Shown piece after piece: positions 56,075 through 64,000 of a stretch of 64,000 nucleotides of DNA. The stretch is from Proteiniphilum saccharofermentans (GTDB lineage Bacteria; Bacteroidota; Bacteroidia; Bacteroidales; Dysgonomonadaceae). The notes under the pieces are model-generated. The model was not told the DNA's origin, made no database searches, and saw only the letters and a program-made list of their open reading frames with translations. How positions within the stretch are numbered: the first letter of the stretch is position 1; the number at the start of each line of letters is the position of its first letter. Made by a program: the position numbers and the translations under genes. The DNA is taken from contig NZ_LT605205.1 in assembly GCF_900095135.1 (NCBI RefSeq), positions 2,232,001 to 2,296,000 of the forward strand, read 5' to 3'.

Positions 56075-57070
56075 TCAAATCTCCATCTCCAATTCTTTTT
56101 TCATGTCGAAATCACCGTCGTGAAGATACACTATTTCGAGGGTTTTTTCGTAATTGGTCGATTTTTTGGAAAAGAAATCGTGTTGTGTCGTTTCCACATT
56201 CAGCCCGTTCAGTACGATCGGGTTTACCTCATTGATTTCGTAGCGCGGCTCGAAGCCGAGGTTCATCAACGCCTTGTTGCCGTTATACCGGATATATTCC
56301 TTTACCTCGGCTCCGAGGCCGATATCGCTGTAGACATGATCGGTATACTTCATCTCGTTTTCATAAAGGATGTCCATCAGGGCGAGTAGATCAGCTTTGA
56401 GTTTTTCCTTTTTCTTTTCGTTGAAAGTATCGAATATCTCCTGTGCCAACAGCCCGACAAACACACCGTGGATGGATTCGTCGGCGATGATCTTCTTGAT
56501 AATATCACAACTGGCGACCATCTGCCCTTGACCAGCCAGCCATAAGGGAAGGAAGAAGCCGCTGTAGAACAGGAATGTCTCAAGCATAACGGAAGCCACC
56601 AACGCCATATATACCTCTTCTTTCGATACATGCTCTTTGTCGAGCTTGCGGTAATAGCTATCGATCGTTTTGGCTTTGAACTGGAGTTGTTCATTGGTAG
56701 ATGCCCATTCAAAAATGGCATCGATTTCGGTGGTGGAAGCCACTGTCGTAAAAATAGTGGAATAGGATTTGGCATGGATGGCTTCCATCATACACATATA
56801 GGAAAGTACCGATTTGTTTTGCAACCCCTCGATATTGTCGATCACCTTAGGCATACCGGTATGGCTCTGCAGGGTATCGAGCAGGGTCAATCCCCCCAAT
56901 GCTTTTTTATATGCTTCGCGCAGTTCGGGCGAAAGCGATTTCCAGGAATCGATATCTTTTGAAGGGATATATTCGGTATCGATCCAGAACTGTTTCAGGT
57001 TTTGTTCCCAGAACATCTCTACGTAGTCGTTCTCGGGAGTATTCCAGTTGACGGCTTTAAATTGTTTCAT
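56075..57070 (-). CDS. nrdF: Class Ib ribonucleotide reductase beta subunit
   Basis: About 331 residues from ATG 57070 (MKQFKAVNWN). Ferritin-like with the ligand/radical helix CMMEAIHAKSYSTIF (the radical tyrosine is the first Tyr of the SYSTIF segment), a preceding LQSHTG, and ADESIHGVFVGLLAQEIF for the last ligands. It gives the tyrosyl radical, in class Ib assembled with manganese and NrdI. It is 340 bp downstream of nrdE, separated by a long palindrome. Confidence 0.93.
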   Translation of the reverse strand: MKQFKAVNWNTPENDYVEMFWEQNLKQFWIDTEYIPSKDIDSWKSLSPELREAYKKALGGLTLLDTLQSHTGMPKVIDNIEGLQNKSVLSYMCMMEAIHAKSYSTIFTTVASTTEIDAIFEWASTNEQLQFKAKTIDSYYRKLDKEHVSKEEVYMALVASVMLETFLFYSGFFLPLWLAGQGQMVASCDIIKKIIADESIHGVFVGLLAQEIFDTFNEKKKEKLKADLLALMDILYENEMKYTDHVYSDIGLGAEVKEYIRYNGNKALMNLGFEPRYEINEVNPIVLNGLNVETTQHDFFSKKSTNYEKTLEIVYLHDGDFDMKKELEMEI

Positions 57071-57253
57071 TATGATTAATATTAGAGCCAAGAATCAAGA
57101 GCCAAGACACAAGACTATTCAGTCCTGTAATAGGAAGCAAAAGGGTTTTGCTAATGCTGGCCGTTGGTTCATGTTTGTTTTTTATAATATTGTTGTTTTT
57201 ATTTTCGCGTGTGTCTTTGGAATATGACTGAGACTAAAGCGGAGACCTTTTAG

Positions 57254-57363
57254 ATATTTTGTGGGGACCCATTGCTCGTGAGTAGCGTTAAAAGAGTAGC
57301 TGTTTGAGCGAAGCGAGTTCTACTCTTTTAGCGTAGCACGAGCTGTAATGGGTCACAAAATAT
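57254..57363. repeat. 110-bp near-perfect inverted repeat between nrdE and nrdF
   Basis: Left arm from ATATTTTGTG (57254) through ACCCATT, GCTCGTG and GCGTTAAAAGAGTAG. The right arm mirrors it: CTACTCTTTTAGCG, CACGAGC, AATGGGT and CACAAAATAT (ending 57363). Three small interruptions leave arms of about 45 bp. The apical part holds GAGCGAAGCGAG. It could be a palindromic repetitive element or an RNA stem setting nrdE/nrdF stoichiometry. Confidence 0.85.
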
Positions 57364-57410
57364 CGTCAGTCGATGATTTAGTTGTAGTCATACCTCTTTG
57401 CAAAAATCAA

Positions 57411-59501
57411 TTACACCGAGCAGGAGATACAGTCTTCGACTGTCGTTTTCCTTGTCCGGGTATAATACAATGATTTCAATCCCGCCTTATGGGCGTAGAT
57501 ATAGTACCGCGCCAGGTCGCGGGTCGTATGGCTGCTTTTGGTATGCAGTATGGTCGATATACCCTGATCCACATGCCGTTGGATCACCGAGATCAGCCTT
57601 ATCACTTTCATCTGATCCATATCATATGCCGATTTGTAAAAGAAATAATTGTCGTTGGTGAGGTAAGGCATCGGATAGAACGAAGTGCTGTCGCCATATT
57701 CGCGCACCTCTATCGTATCCACCGCGGGCATTACCGAAGCGGTGGAACTCATGATATAGGAAGTCGACTGGTTGGGCGCTATCGCCAGCCGGTAGGCATG
57801 ATACAGCCCGTGTTGCATTACCTGTTCTTTCAGGTTCTTCCACTCTTCGATCCCGGGAATACCGATCCCTTCGAATAACTCCTTTACCTTGTCGGTTTTA
57901 GGCAGATAATCCTGCCCGGTATATTTATCGAAGTATGTCCCTTTGGCGTATTCCGACTTGTCAAAATCCTTAAAGACGATTCCTTTTTCGCGGGCGATCT
58001 CCATGGAACGCTCCAGCGAATAGAAATTCATCATCATGAAAAACACGTTGCAGAAGTCGAGCGCCTCGGTACTTTCGTACGAAATAAAATTCTTGGCAAA
58101 CAACCCGTGCAGGTTCATTGCTCCCAGTCCCACGCTGTGCAGCTCTTCGTTGGCTTTTTTGATGGAGGGGACAATTGCGATATCCGAGATATCCGAAACA
58201 ACCGTCAGGGAGCTGATGGCGGTCTTCACCGCTTCCCTGATCCGTTTGTTATCCATCACGGTCACGATGTTCAGCGAACCCAGGTTACAGGAAATACCGC
58301 GGCGGATCACATCCTCCTCGTAATAATCGTTGATCTCCGATACTTCCGACAATTGCATTATCTCTGTGCACAGGTTGGAGAATTTCACTTCACCGATATC
58401 TTTCAACGCATGCCCGCGGTTGGCATTGTCCTTGAAGAAGAGATAAGGATAACCGCTCTCTTTCTGTGTCTGGGCGATCTTTACCAGCATCAGGCGGGCA
58501 TTGAGCCTTTTCTTCCTTACTTTGGGGTTATCGACCAGTTCGGTATACATTACATTGATATCCATATCGTCGAGGTACTGCCCGTATGCCTGAAACACGG
58601 TATGCGGATAGAACACATAGAACGGCTCATCCTTTTTGGCAAGCTCCATGAACTTGTCGGGAACCACTACGCCGATGGAGAGGGATTTGATACGCACTTT
58701 CTCATCCACGTTGATCTTTTTACAATCGAGGAATTCCTCGATATCGGAGTGGAATACATTGAGGTAAACCGCCCCGGCGCCCGGCCGTTGCCCTAATTGG
58801 TTGGCATAGGAGAACACATCCTCTAAAAGCTTCATCACCGGCAATACGCCGCTGGCACGGCCTTCCACTCCTTTTATCGCTTCCGAACGTCCGCGCAGCT
58901 TGGAGAGATTAAGCGAAACACCACCGCCGATGGACGAAAGTTTCATGGAAGAATTAATCCCGTAACCGATCCCGTTCAGGCTGTCGCCGATCTCGTCGAG
59001 GAAGCACGACACCAACTCTCCCGAGCGTTTTTTGCCGGCATTCAGGAAGGTGGGGGTGGCGGGTTGGTATTCCTGATTGATAAACAATTCGGCATACTCC
59101 ATTGCCTTATTTATATCGCCACGGCCGAGATAAAGCGCAGCACATGCCAACCGGTCCTCATACCGTTCCAGAAATTTCTCCCCGCTATCATCCCGCAGGG
59201 CATAATTCTGGAAGAATTTGAACGCACTGATATAGGACGGAAAACGGAATTTCTTCTCGTACATCAGGCTGTACACCTCTTTGATCTCGTCGAAGGAATA
59301 CCATTCCAGCAAATTCTCGTAATAGTTGTTTTCGATCAGGTAATCTATCTTTTCTTTCAACGTATAGAAAAATACGGTGTTTTTATTGACATATTCGAGA
59401 AAATAGGAGCGTACCGCCTCTTTGTCCTTCTCGAACTGAAACTCATCGTCCTTTTTCACCATTACCTGGTTGTTGAGCAATATCCAGTTTTTTACTTTCA
59501 T
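57411..59501 (-). CDS. nrdE: Class Ib ribonucleoside-diphosphate reductase alpha subunit
   Basis: A 696-residue alpha subunit without an ATP cone at the N-terminus. Motifs: ATPTFLNAGKKRSGELVSCF, SSIGGGVSLNLSKLRG, RRGISCNLGSLNI (active-site cysteine region), GLGAMNLHG and APNQSTSYIMSSTASVMPA. The C-terminal redox pair is in CISCSV (Cys691, Cys694). The absence of the ATP cone and the link to nrdI/nrdH identify class Ib. It lies downstream of the third cobalamin riboswitch with nrdH and nrdI. Confidence 0.95.
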   Translation of the reverse strand: MKVKNWILLNNQVMVKKDDEFQFEKDKEAVRSYFLEYVNKNTVFFYTLKEKIDYLIENNYYENLLEWYSFDEIKEVYSLMYEKKFRFPSYISAFKFFQNYALRDDSGEKFLERYEDRLACAALYLGRGDINKAMEYAELFINQEYQPATPTFLNAGKKRSGELVSCFLDEIGDSLNGIGYGINSSMKLSSIGGGVSLNLSKLRGRSEAIKGVEGRASGVLPVMKLLEDVFSYANQLGQRPGAGAVYLNVFHSDIEEFLDCKKINVDEKVRIKSLSIGVVVPDKFMELAKKDEPFYVFYPHTVFQAYGQYLDDMDINVMYTELVDNPKVRKKRLNARLMLVKIAQTQKESGYPYLFFKDNANRGHALKDIGEVKFSNLCTEIMQLSEVSEINDYYEEDVIRRGISCNLGSLNIVTVMDNKRIREAVKTAISSLTVVSDISDIAIVPSIKKANEELHSVGLGAMNLHGLFAKNFISYESTEALDFCNVFFMMMNFYSLERSMEIAREKGIVFKDFDKSEYAKGTYFDKYTGQDYLPKTDKVKELFEGIGIPGIEEWKNLKEQVMQHGLYHAYRLAIAPNQSTSYIMSSTASVMPAVDTIEVREYGDSTSFYPMPYLTNDNYFFYKSAYDMDQMKVIRLISVIQRHVDQGISTILHTKSSHTTRDLARYYIYAHKAGLKSLYYTRTRKTTVEDCISCSV

Positions 59502-59679
59502 TTAATTAAAATTTAGAGCCAGGAATCAAGACTGATTGAAATTATGAGTTATAAATTATAATTTATTAATTCCCAATTAATTATAAAATCATGAACCTTC
59601 AAATCATCCCATTATCACATCAATATATTGATCCTTATGCCCGTTTGTATAATTTCTATTTTTATTACAGGCACACTGC

Positions 59680-60069
59680 TTACATAACCAGTGCCTGTAG
59701 TTGTGCCTTATAGGCATTAACTTTCTCTATATAGGCGTTTACATCCCGTTCCAATCCCGACAGTTCGAATTTCAGCAAGAGCGGTATCCCGTATCTCGTC
59801 GCAATCTTGTCGGCTGCCACGGCAAAGTTCGCACCCCAGTTCATATTCCCGCTCGACGAGACGGTTAAGATAAACGGGGAGTTCGCCTGCATGAAACGCC
59901 CAGTAGAGTAGGGTACCTGACCTATCTTAGTAGTATAGGTAATAAGGTGACCGGGGCTTGAAACGATCAAATCTTCAGATATTTTCAGGCATTGCCATCC
60001 GGTTCTTGCTGATACCTTACGCACAAAACGTTCCACATTGCCCGTTCTGCTATCGTAATAGATTGTCAT
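59680..60069 (-). CDS. nrdI: NrdI flavodoxin-like protein
   Basis: A 129-residue protein with MTIYYDSRTGNVERFVRK (phosphate loop), QVPYSTGRFM and VSSSGNMNWGANFAVAADKIATRY, all NrdI hallmarks. It reduces oxygen to superoxide to assemble the dimanganese-tyrosyl cofactor of NrdF. The start overlaps nrdH by four bases, and 178 bp without a gene separate it from nrdE. Confidence 0.92.
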   Translation of the reverse strand: MTIYYDSRTGNVERFVRKVSARTGWQCLKISEDLIVSSPGHLITYTTKIGQVPYSTGRFMQANSPFILTVSSSGNMNWGANFAVAADKIATRYGIPLLLKFELSGLERDVNAYIEKVNAYKAQLQALVM

Positions 60070-60305
60070 AGTTGTGCTACCATTGTATTCAACTTCTCCG
60101 GATCATAACCCACAATGCGTACTAATTCCTCGCTCCCATCAACCAGGATAGTAGTGGGAACAGAACGTATTTTATATTTCATTGCCAGTTCCGGACTGTT
60201 AAACGGGTTGACAGCTTCAAAAGCAATGTTCTTATCTTCAAGGAATCTCGACACCATCAGGCACGGATTGCAATCTTCTTTTTCAAATTTGACGATCTTT
60301 CTCAT
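60066..60305 (-). CDS. NrdH-like thioredoxin/glutaredoxin
   Basis: A 79-residue thioredoxin-fold protein with the active site EDCNPCLMVSRFL (Cys12, Cys15), cis-Pro IRSVPTTILV and a final VGYDP helix. It probably reduces the NrdE C-terminal disulfide, as NrdH does. It lies first in the operon after the riboswitch. The CNPC motif is thioredoxin-like rather than the CVQC of classical NrdH. Confidence 0.88.
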   Translation of the reverse strand: MRKIVKFEKEDCNPCLMVSRFLEDKNIAFEAVNPFNSPELAMKYKIRSVPTTILVDGSEELVRIVGYDPEKLNTMVAQL

Positions 60306-60526
60306 TTTGATGCAATTTTACAGGTTATTAAACAGCCCATATATGCACAACACATCCTGTCATGCATGGGATAAACAAACATCGGATTGAATTTTTTACT
60401 TCTGAACTATTTTTTTAAGTCACATGAATAGTAGATAAGTTTTCTTATTCTACAACTTAATAAAAAACAGTTTAGCTTTATTGCACATTTCCTTTATAAA
60501 CCCGAAAGAAAATTTATTTCTTGTTT

Positions 60527-60699
60527 TGGCAGGTCTTCTGACTTACTCTGTTTCCGGCGGCCTTCCCTTTACATATAATAAAAGTGGCAAAAAGAATTGC
60601 AGAAACGCTTGAATGAGTTTACAGCAGCGGGTTCTGTTCAGGATTTGCACCTGATTCCCTTTTCATTCCGGTCACGAGGACTCGTAATCGGAACACCAA
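60527..60699 (-). promoter_or_regulatory. Cobalamin riboswitch upstream of nrdHIEF
   Basis: Minus strand: GGGAATCAGGTGCAAATCCT, then GAACAGAACCCGCTGCTGTAAA, and the B12-box AAGTCAGAAGACCTGCC at the 3' end. It stands about 220 bp upstream of the nrdH-like ATG. A strong promoter box is not clear upstream. Confidence 0.95.
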
Positions 60700-60900
60700 A
60701 ATGTCCAACAAATATCGAATAAAAAAACGGAATAGATACTTAAAACGGAATATATTTTTCTATGGAATATCGATAAAGTTTATCAAAATGGAAAATTTTT
60801 CAATTTAAAATTGGAGTAAAGTTTTCCATTTTTAAAATTACAGGGCGATTTTATTTTTCCAAGTCTTCTGTTTTGTAAAAATTGCGGATCGTTTTCTGAG

Positions 60901-61722
60901 TTATTGTTGCCTGCTTTCCAGATATCTGATCAATGCTTCGCTTTTCTCTTTTTCCAGTTTCAGCTGTTCTATATCCAGCAGCAAGGAGGAGAGTTCGAAC
61001 GAGTCGCTGACACCTTTTTTAGCGGCGTCGGTCATTTTGACTGTGATGGTACGGTTACCAATAAATTGAACGGTGAGTGGTTGATCGCGGAAGGTATAGA
61101 TGAATCCGGCGACTCCGTTTTCACTGCCCCCACTATAACGGACAATCTCATAAGCTCTGTCCAGGGTATTAAAACGGTAATTCAATCCGTCGGAAGTGAC
61201 GGGGAGGGTCTCTACAAAATTACCGTCGTCGGTAGTTATTTTGATTTTGTTATGCTTGATGTGGCTTCCTGAAAGGATACTTTCGATAAAGAGTATTCCT
61301 TTTTCCCTCACACCCGAACGGAGTCCATTTCGACTCAGGGAAGAGTGATAGGGGTATGCTTTGGGGTAATACTCTCCAAACTCCTGGTACCGCTCATCCC
61401 GTACATAATCGAAAAGGTTGAGCTTCTCTTTGAGTTCGGAATATTTCTCATTCAGCATCGAGTCGCAATAGACAATATTCCGCCTGTTTTCCGCCATGCG
61501 TATCTCCTGCATAAGCGTGAACCCGGCGTTGATTTCATCAAAAGATTTAGGAAAAAGAATTTTAATGCTGTCAATCTTCAACTTGGCCAGCGGATAATTG
61601 CCTTCCTGATATGCTTTTCCCGCCTGGGAAAGATATTCTTTCGCCCCCCTGTTTTTCCCCGAACAGGAAAAAAGGAGAAGTACAGAAAGGAACAGTACAG
61701 TGGTCTGAAAAGAAAAACGCAT
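60901..61722 (-). CDS. Hypothetical lipoprotein, TPR-like N-terminus
   Basis: A 273-residue lipoprotein (lipobox LFSC then SGKN). Residues about 28-75 look like a TPR or coiled region (YLSQAGKAYQEGNYPLAKLKI), the middle is beta-rich, and a C-terminal coiled coil (QLKLEKEKSEALIRYLESRQQ) ends the protein. No catalytic motif is seen. It is divergent from the cca gene and monocistronic. The 200-bp gap to the nrd riboswitch shows only AT-rich sequence. Confidence 0.75.
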   Translation of the reverse strand: MRFSFQTTVLFLSVLLLFSCSGKNRGAKEYLSQAGKAYQEGNYPLAKLKIDSIKILFPKSFDEINAGFTLMQEIRMAENRRNIVYCDSMLNEKYSELKEKLNLFDYVRDERYQEFGEYYPKAYPYHSSLSRNGLRSGVREKGILFIESILSGSHIKHNKIKITTDDGNFVETLPVTSDGLNYRFNTLDRAYEIVRYSGGSENGVAGFIYTFRDQPLTVQFIGNRTITVKMTDAAKKGVSDSFELSSLLLDIEQLKLEKEKSEALIRYLESRQQ

Positions 61723-61779
61723 CTCAATAATAGCATTTTATGAGCACGGAAGATCGCCCCCCGGCCTTGTTTACCTCTG

Positions 61780-61839
61780 CAAAATTACAAATATATTCCT
61801 CATCAAAAGCTGTTATAAAGCACAATTATTGTAATTTTG
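61780..61839. promoter_or_regulatory. Divergent -7 elements
   Basis: TAATTTTG appears on the minus strand at 61787 to 61780 for the lipoprotein, and on the plus strand at 61832-61839 for cca. The -33 elements are not clear. The minus one has TTTG with a short 16-bp spacer. Confidence 0.4.
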
Positions 61840-61977
61840 CAATTCGTAACAGATAATACGCTGTAATGTAATTACTTCGGCAGGACAACTATTCCACAGT
61901 CCGTAAAGGGAACCCTTTGCTTTAATGGCAGGGACAGGCGGCAAGTTACGAAAAACCAGACATATAAAAAATTATTT

Positions 61978-63411
61978 ATGGAGATATTGCAGGAAGAGAT
62001 ACAGGCGCACCTAAACAAAAAGATTTTCAAATTGATTTCAGAAACAGCCGATGAAATGGGAGTGGCATGTTATCTGATCGGTGGTTATGTACGTGATTTC
62101 TTTCTATACCGCCCGTCGAAAGATATCGACGTGGTGGCTGTCGGCCAGGGGATCGAGTTGGCAAAAGCAGTATCTGAAAAACTGGGCAAGAAAAGCCGGA
62201 TTTCCGTTTTCAAAAACTTTGGTACAGCACAGATAAAGTACAAAGAGTACGAAATTGAGTTCGTGGGTGCCAGGAAAGAATCTTACCGTCTGGATTCGCG
62301 TAAACCTATCGTGGAAGACGGCACTTTGGAAGATGACCAGCGGAGGCGTGATTTCACCATCAATGCCATGGCTTTCTGCCTGAACGGGAACCGATACGGA
62401 GAACTGCTGGATCCTTTTAACGGGATTCAGGACCTGGAAGATTTGGTTATACGCACACCTCTCGATCCGGACATCACTTTCAGCGACGATCCCTTGCGGA
62501 TGATGCGTGCCATCCGGTTTGCCAGCCAACTCGGGTTCGATATCTATCCCGACACATTTGATGCTATCGGCCGCAATAAAGAACGTATATCTATCCTCTC
62601 GATGGAGCGGGTGATTGATGAACTCAACAAAATCATTCTCTCGCCCAAGCCCTCCGTGGGATTCATCCTATTGGAAAAAGCCGGCCTCCTCGATATCATC
62701 TTCCCTGAGCTGACAGCGTTGAAGGGAGCCGAAACCAAAGACGGGGTAGGGCACAAGGACAATTTTTACCATACCCTTACTGTATTGGACAATATCGCAC
62801 GGCAGACAGATAACCTTTGGCTGCGTTGGTCAGCCCTTCTCCACGACATCGCCAAGCCTGTCACAAAAAGGTGGGATCCACGGCTCGGATGGACATTCCA
62901 TAACCATAATTATATAGGTGAAAAGATGGTGCCTAAGATCTTCCGGAGAATGAAGCTGCCCCAGAATGAAAAGATGAAGTATGTGCAGAAAATGGTTTCA
63001 CTCCATATGCGTCCCATGCAACTGGTGGAAGAGGAGGTGACAGACTCTGCGGTACGGCGCCTGTTGTTTGATGCCGGGGATGATATCGACGACCTGATGA
63101 CACTTTGCGAGGCCGATATCACATCGAAGAATCCGGAAAAGGTACGCCGGTTTCTCAACAACTTCAAGGTTGTGCGAAGAAAACTGGAAGAGATAGAGGA
63201 GAAAGACCGGGTACGCAATTTCCAGCCTCCGGTGGATGGAAATGAAATCATGGAGATCTTCGGTCTCCCGCAATGCCGGGAGATAGGGCTCCTTAAATCA
63301 GCCATCAAGGAAGCGATATTGGAAGGGGAAATACCTAACGAGAGGGAGGCCGCTTTTCAGTTTATGCTAAAAAAGGCTGCGGAAATGGGGTTAAGGCTAA
63401 GTGAAGAATGA
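61978..63411 (+). CDS. cca: CCA-adding enzyme / tRNA nucleotidyltransferase with HD domain
   Basis: A 477-residue class II nucleotidyltransferase: a GGYVRD helix-turn (35-40), catalytic Asp49 and Asp51 in [43 protein letters not shown] and an HD phosphohydrolase domain with HTLTVLDNI and ALLHDIAKP. It adds or repairs the 3' CCA of tRNAs. That fits the tRNA genes of the window, which do not encode CCA. The stop is followed by a heptamer repeat. Confidence 0.94.
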   Translation: MEILQEEIQAHLNKKIFKLISETADEMGVACYLIGGYVRDFFLYRPSKDIDVVAVGQGIELAKAVSEKLGKKSRISVFKNFGTAQIKYKEYEIEFVGARKESYRLDSRKPIVEDGTLEDDQRRRDFTINAMAFCLNGNRYGELLDPFNGIQDLEDLVIRTPLDPDITFSDDPLRMMRAIRFASQLGFDIYPDTFDAIGRNKERISILSMERVIDELNKIILSPKPSVGFILLEKAGLLDIIFPELTALKGAETKDGVGHKDNFYHTLTVLDNIARQTDNLWLRWSALLHDIAKPVTKRWDPRLGWTFHNHNYIGEKMVPKIFRRMKLPQNEKMKYVQKMVSLHMRPMQLVEEEVTDSAVRRLLFDAGDDIDDLMTLCEADITSKNPEKVRRFLNNFKVVRRKLEEIEEKDRVRNFQPPVDGNEIMEIFGLPQCREIGLLKSAIKEAILEGEIPNEREAAFQFMLKKAAEMGLRLSEE

Positions 63412-63458
63412 AGAATGAAGAGTGAAGAGTGAAGAATGAAGAGTGAAGAGTGAAGAAT
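63403..63458 (+). repeat. Eight tandem 7-bp repeats GAAGARt
   Basis: Units GAAGAAT or GAAGAGT follow one another eight times from the last codons of cca (its stop is within the second unit) into the intergenic region. Simple slippage repeat. Confidence 0.9.
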
Positions 63459-63531
63459 GAACTTTTTGACCCGTAAAATGTTGTAGTGGGGTAAATTTCT
63501 TAGGTTATATCAATTTTATACATTCTCACAA

Positions 63532-64000
63532 ATGGAAGTAAATTCCGCGTTTTGGATAGGATTCATCATCCTCATTATCGTATTATTATTGCTCGACATG
63601 TTTGCCTTTCACAAAAAAGGTGAAGTGGTCAACGTGAAGAAAGCTTTGTGGCTGAGTTTTTTTTGGATTTCCCTCGCACTTATTTTTAATGCGGGGATTT
63701 ATTTTGTCTTCGGTAAAGAACCGGCACTCGAATTTTTCACGGCCTATCTGATTGAAAAATCATTGAGTGTGGACAATCTTTTTGTCTTCATACTCATTTT
63801 CACTTCATTCAAGATTGCCCCCAAATATCAGCATGATGTACTCTTCTGGGGCATTCTGGGTGCTTTGGTCTTCAGGGCTATCTTTATTTTTGCGGGAATT
63901 GCGCTGTTGGAACGTTTTGCATGGATCATGTATGTGTTCGGAGGCTTCCTGGTGATTACCGGAATAAAAATGGTAGTGGACTTTATCCATAAAAAAAGAG
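63532..64000 (+). CDS. TerC family integral membrane protein, 3' end cut by window edge
   Basis: From ATG 63532 to the window end there are 156 residues, with no stop. At least five hydrophobic segments are seen (IGFIILIIVLLLLDMF, LWLSFFWISLALIFNAGIYFVF, LFVFILIFTSF, VLFWGILGALVFRAIFIFAGI, YVFGGFLVITGIKMV). TerC features are EKSLSVDNLFVF with the metal-coordinating acid/Asn residues. TerC/Alx proteins export manganese or take part in metal loading. The start is preceded by a short leader. Confidence 0.88.
   Translation, partial: MEVNSAFWIGFIILIIVLLLLDMFAFHKKGEVVNVKKALWLSFFWISLALIFNAGIYFVFGKEPALEFFTAYLIEKSLSVDNLFVFILIFTSFKIAPKYQHDVLFWGILGALVFRAIFIFAGIALLERFAWIMYVFGGFLVITGIKMVVDFIHKKR

Noticed and set aside
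58107-58796. 229-residue plus-strand reading frame
   Set aside because: Antisense to nrdE, which is complete with all motifs.
63403-63458. Heptamer repeat as phase-variation control of the TerC-like gene
   Set aside because: It lies about 75 bp before the start, outside the reading frame, and no promoter spacing depends on it visibly. Kept as a simple repeat only.

Overview
The window is chromosomal DNA from an anaerobic member of the Bacteroidales. The basis is the repeated Bacteroidetes-type -7 element TAnnTTTG upstream of many genes, the abundance of lipoprotein signal peptides, a BtuB/BtuG-type vitamin B12 uptake locus, a class III ribonucleotide reductase, and a thioredoxin/Crp-Fnr arrangement typical of this order. 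A family such as Dysgonomonadaceae is a guess. The genus cannot be fixed from the sequence alone.

Layout. 1-7.1 kb: a partial ahpC, a DUF433/DUF5615 toxin-antitoxin pair, a prolyl oligopeptidase lipoprotein, a three-gene thioredoxin operon divergent from a Cys-containing Crp/Fnr regulator, and a ParE-type toxin-antitoxin pair. 7.4-11 kb: a tRNA-Val(GAC) and a thiamine salvage operon thiM-thiE-tenA-thiD behind a TPP riboswitch with a readable terminator switch. 11-20.5 kb: an RhlE-type helicase with a cold-shock protein, a scar joining two 5'-truncated genes (a LytTR regulator and an outer-membrane receptor), and two HxlR-regulated accessory clusters. 20.4-27.7 kb: an accessory island with remnants of an exonuclease and a HpaII-like restriction enzyme, a BRO-N/Fic protein, a nuclease-helicase (DUF2075), two insertion sequences, tspO, and a HigA antitoxin next to a broken HigB. 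27.6-37.3 kb: a frameshifted DEAD helicase, carbonic anhydrase, a tRNA-Val(TAC) followed by two 92-bp tRNA-derived tandem repeats, then purB, rluB, asnS and lepA.

37.3-60.7 kb is the most coherent part. Three cobalamin riboswitches on the minus strand precede (i) nrdD-nrdG, the anaerobic class III ribonucleotide reductase, (ii) btuB-btuG and three further surface lipoprotein genes, one of them split by an IS4-family element, and (iii) nrdH-nrdI-nrdE-nrdF, the class Ib enzyme. A propionyl-CoA-type carboxylase operon lies between (ii) and (iii). The inferred logic is that B12 turns off both B12-independent ribonucleotide reductases and B12 import. This predicts a B12-dependent class II enzyme elsewhere in the genome. 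The window ends with a lipoprotein, a CCA-adding enzyme and a partial TerC-like membrane protein.

Several genes carry single-base frameshifts (near 28776 and 44705, and in the tRNA repeats). These may be real decay or base-deletion errors in the assembly. The junction near 13600 could also be a chimeric join. No database search was run; all family names come from recognising motifs in the translated sequence.
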